From positions 1 through 5,623 of the forward strand of contig JBDSZL010000056.1 in the NCBI GenBank assembly GCA_039925145.1: DNA of 5,623 nt, given 5' to 3'. Shown in pieces: positions 5,080 through 5,623 of this stretch (position 1 is the first letter of the stretch; the number at the start of each line of letters is the position of its first letter). The notes beneath the pieces were generated by a model, which was not told the origin of the DNA, made no database searches, and saw only the letters and a list, made by a program, of their open reading frames with translations. A program made the translations under genes and the position numbers. Source of the DNA: JBDSZL01 sp039925145 (GTDB lineage Bacteria; Acidobacteriota; Vicinamibacteria; Vicinamibacterales; SCN-69-37).

Positions 5080-5623
5080 CTACGTGATCGGCGCCGGATT
5101 GAAGAGCACCAGCGCATTGTGCAACTGCCAGTGCTCGGCCCACGTCTTCTGACCGCTGGCCACCTGGAGCATCATCTGAAACAGTTCCCAGCCAACTGAC
5201 TCGATGGTGGCCTGACCGGTGGCAATGCGGCCGGCGTCCAGATCCATCAGATCGTGCCACCGGCGCGCCAGGTCAGTGCGGGTCGCGACCTTGATGACGG
5301 GGACGGGCGCCAGGCCGTAAGGCGTGCCCCGCCCTGTCGTGAACACGTGCAGGTTCATCCCCGCGGCCAGCTGCAGCGTGCCACAGATGAAGTCACTCGC
5401 TGGCGTCGAGGCAAAGATCAGACCGCGCTGCCGCACTTTTTCGCCAGCCGGCAGCACACCAGAGATGGGCATGGTGCCCGATTTGACGATGGAGCCCATC
5501 GCCTTTTCGACGATGTTGGAGAGGCCGCCCTTTTTGTTGCCGGGCGTCGTGTTCGCGCTGCGATCCACCGCGCCCCTCTCGAGATAACGGTCGTACCACT
5601 CCATTTGCTGGATCATCGCGGCC
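5080..5623 (-). CDS. UxaA/GarD-family sugar-acid dehydratase, C-terminal part (5' end beyond the window)
   Basis: The minus frame is open from the right edge to TAG 5080-5082 and gives about 180 residues of the C-terminal catalytic domain of the altronate/galactarate dehydratase family. These metal-dependent enzymes remove water from hexonates or hexarates in the cytoplasm to give 2-keto-3-deoxy acids. Signature stretches, numbered from the first methionine in view (5616), are TPGNKKGGLSNIVEKAMGS (24-42), the nearby KSGTMPISGVL (45-55), and HVFTTGRGTPYGLAPVPVIK (90-109), which is close to E. coli GarD in my memory. A DAGRI segment (127-131) follows, then a tail ending in LFNPAPIT. The methionine at 5616 is internal, because the frame continues upstream. 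Altronate, galactarate and a related substrate cannot be told apart here. The gene lies 78 bases before the membrane-protein gene on the same strand, so read-through is possible. Confidence 0.9.
   Translation of the reverse strand, partial: AAMIQQMEWYDRYLERGAVDRSANTTPGNKKGGLSNIVEKAMGSIVKSGTMPISGVLPAGEKVRQRGLIFASTPASDFICGTLQLAAGMNLHVFTTGRGTPYGLAPVPVIKVATRTDLARRWHDLMDLDAGRIATGQATIESVGWELFQMMLQVASGQKTWAEHWQLHNALVLFNPAPIT

Noticed and set aside
5043..5100. A possible ECF-type autoregulated promoter before the sigma operon (CAACC then GTC, minus strand)
   Set aside because: The match to the GGAACC/GTC pattern is poor and the 18-base spacing is slightly long. No convincing sigma70 -35/-10 pair was seen here either.

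Overview
The window is GC-rich bacterial DNA. The gene content suggests Acidobacteriota, perhaps a Vicinamibacteria-type soil lineage. The reasons are a Tat-exported sugar isomerase/epimerase-like TIM barrel, an ECF sigma factor coupled to a zinc-finger anti-sigma factor and an unassigned membrane protein, and a DUF2332 protein. This placement is inferred from style and family memory, not from a marker gene.

Five confident genes and one partial lead gene lie on the minus strand; a vapBC toxin-antitoxin pair sits on the plus strand in their midst. Reading in the minus-strand direction (right to left), the layout is as follows. (1) 5623-5080: C-terminal part of a UxaA/GarD-family sugar-acid dehydratase, entering from outside the window. 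(2) 5001-4081: a secreted or membrane protein of unknown function with three membrane segments. (3) 4057 (or 4084) to 3464: an ECF-type RNA polymerase sigma factor. (4) 3467-2883: a membrane-anchored anti-sigma factor with an H-x3-C-x2-C zinc motif. Genes 2-4 form a tight operon: the sigma-factor stop overlaps the anti-sigma start as ATGA, and the membrane-protein stop overlaps a possible sigma GTG start as GTGA. (5) Beyond the plus-strand vapBC block comes a short orphan coding-like fragment (2054-1857). (6) 1816-857: a Tat-signal TIM-barrel protein of the xylose isomerase-like/sugar phosphate isomerase family. (7) 723-1: a DUF2332-family gene that runs off the left edge.

The plus-strand vapB (2077-2316) and vapC (2320-2763) are 3 bases apart. 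A well-formed sigma70-type promoter places the transcription start almost exactly on the vapB ATG, and an imperfect palindrome covers both the -10 element and that ATG. This suggests a leaderless, self-repressed toxin-antitoxin operon. A possible 29-codon ORF with a near-perfect ribosome binding site follows vapC.

The main candidate for an undescribed system is the three-gene sigma module: an unassigned membrane protein, an ECF sigma factor and a membrane-bound anti-sigma factor. Its leader can fold into a hairpin that hides the first gene's ribosome binding site. The flanking dehydratase and exported TIM-barrel protein hint at sugar or sugar-acid metabolism nearby, but nothing in the sequence ties the sigma module to it. 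No RNA genes, insertion sequences, CRISPR arrays or attachment sites were seen.
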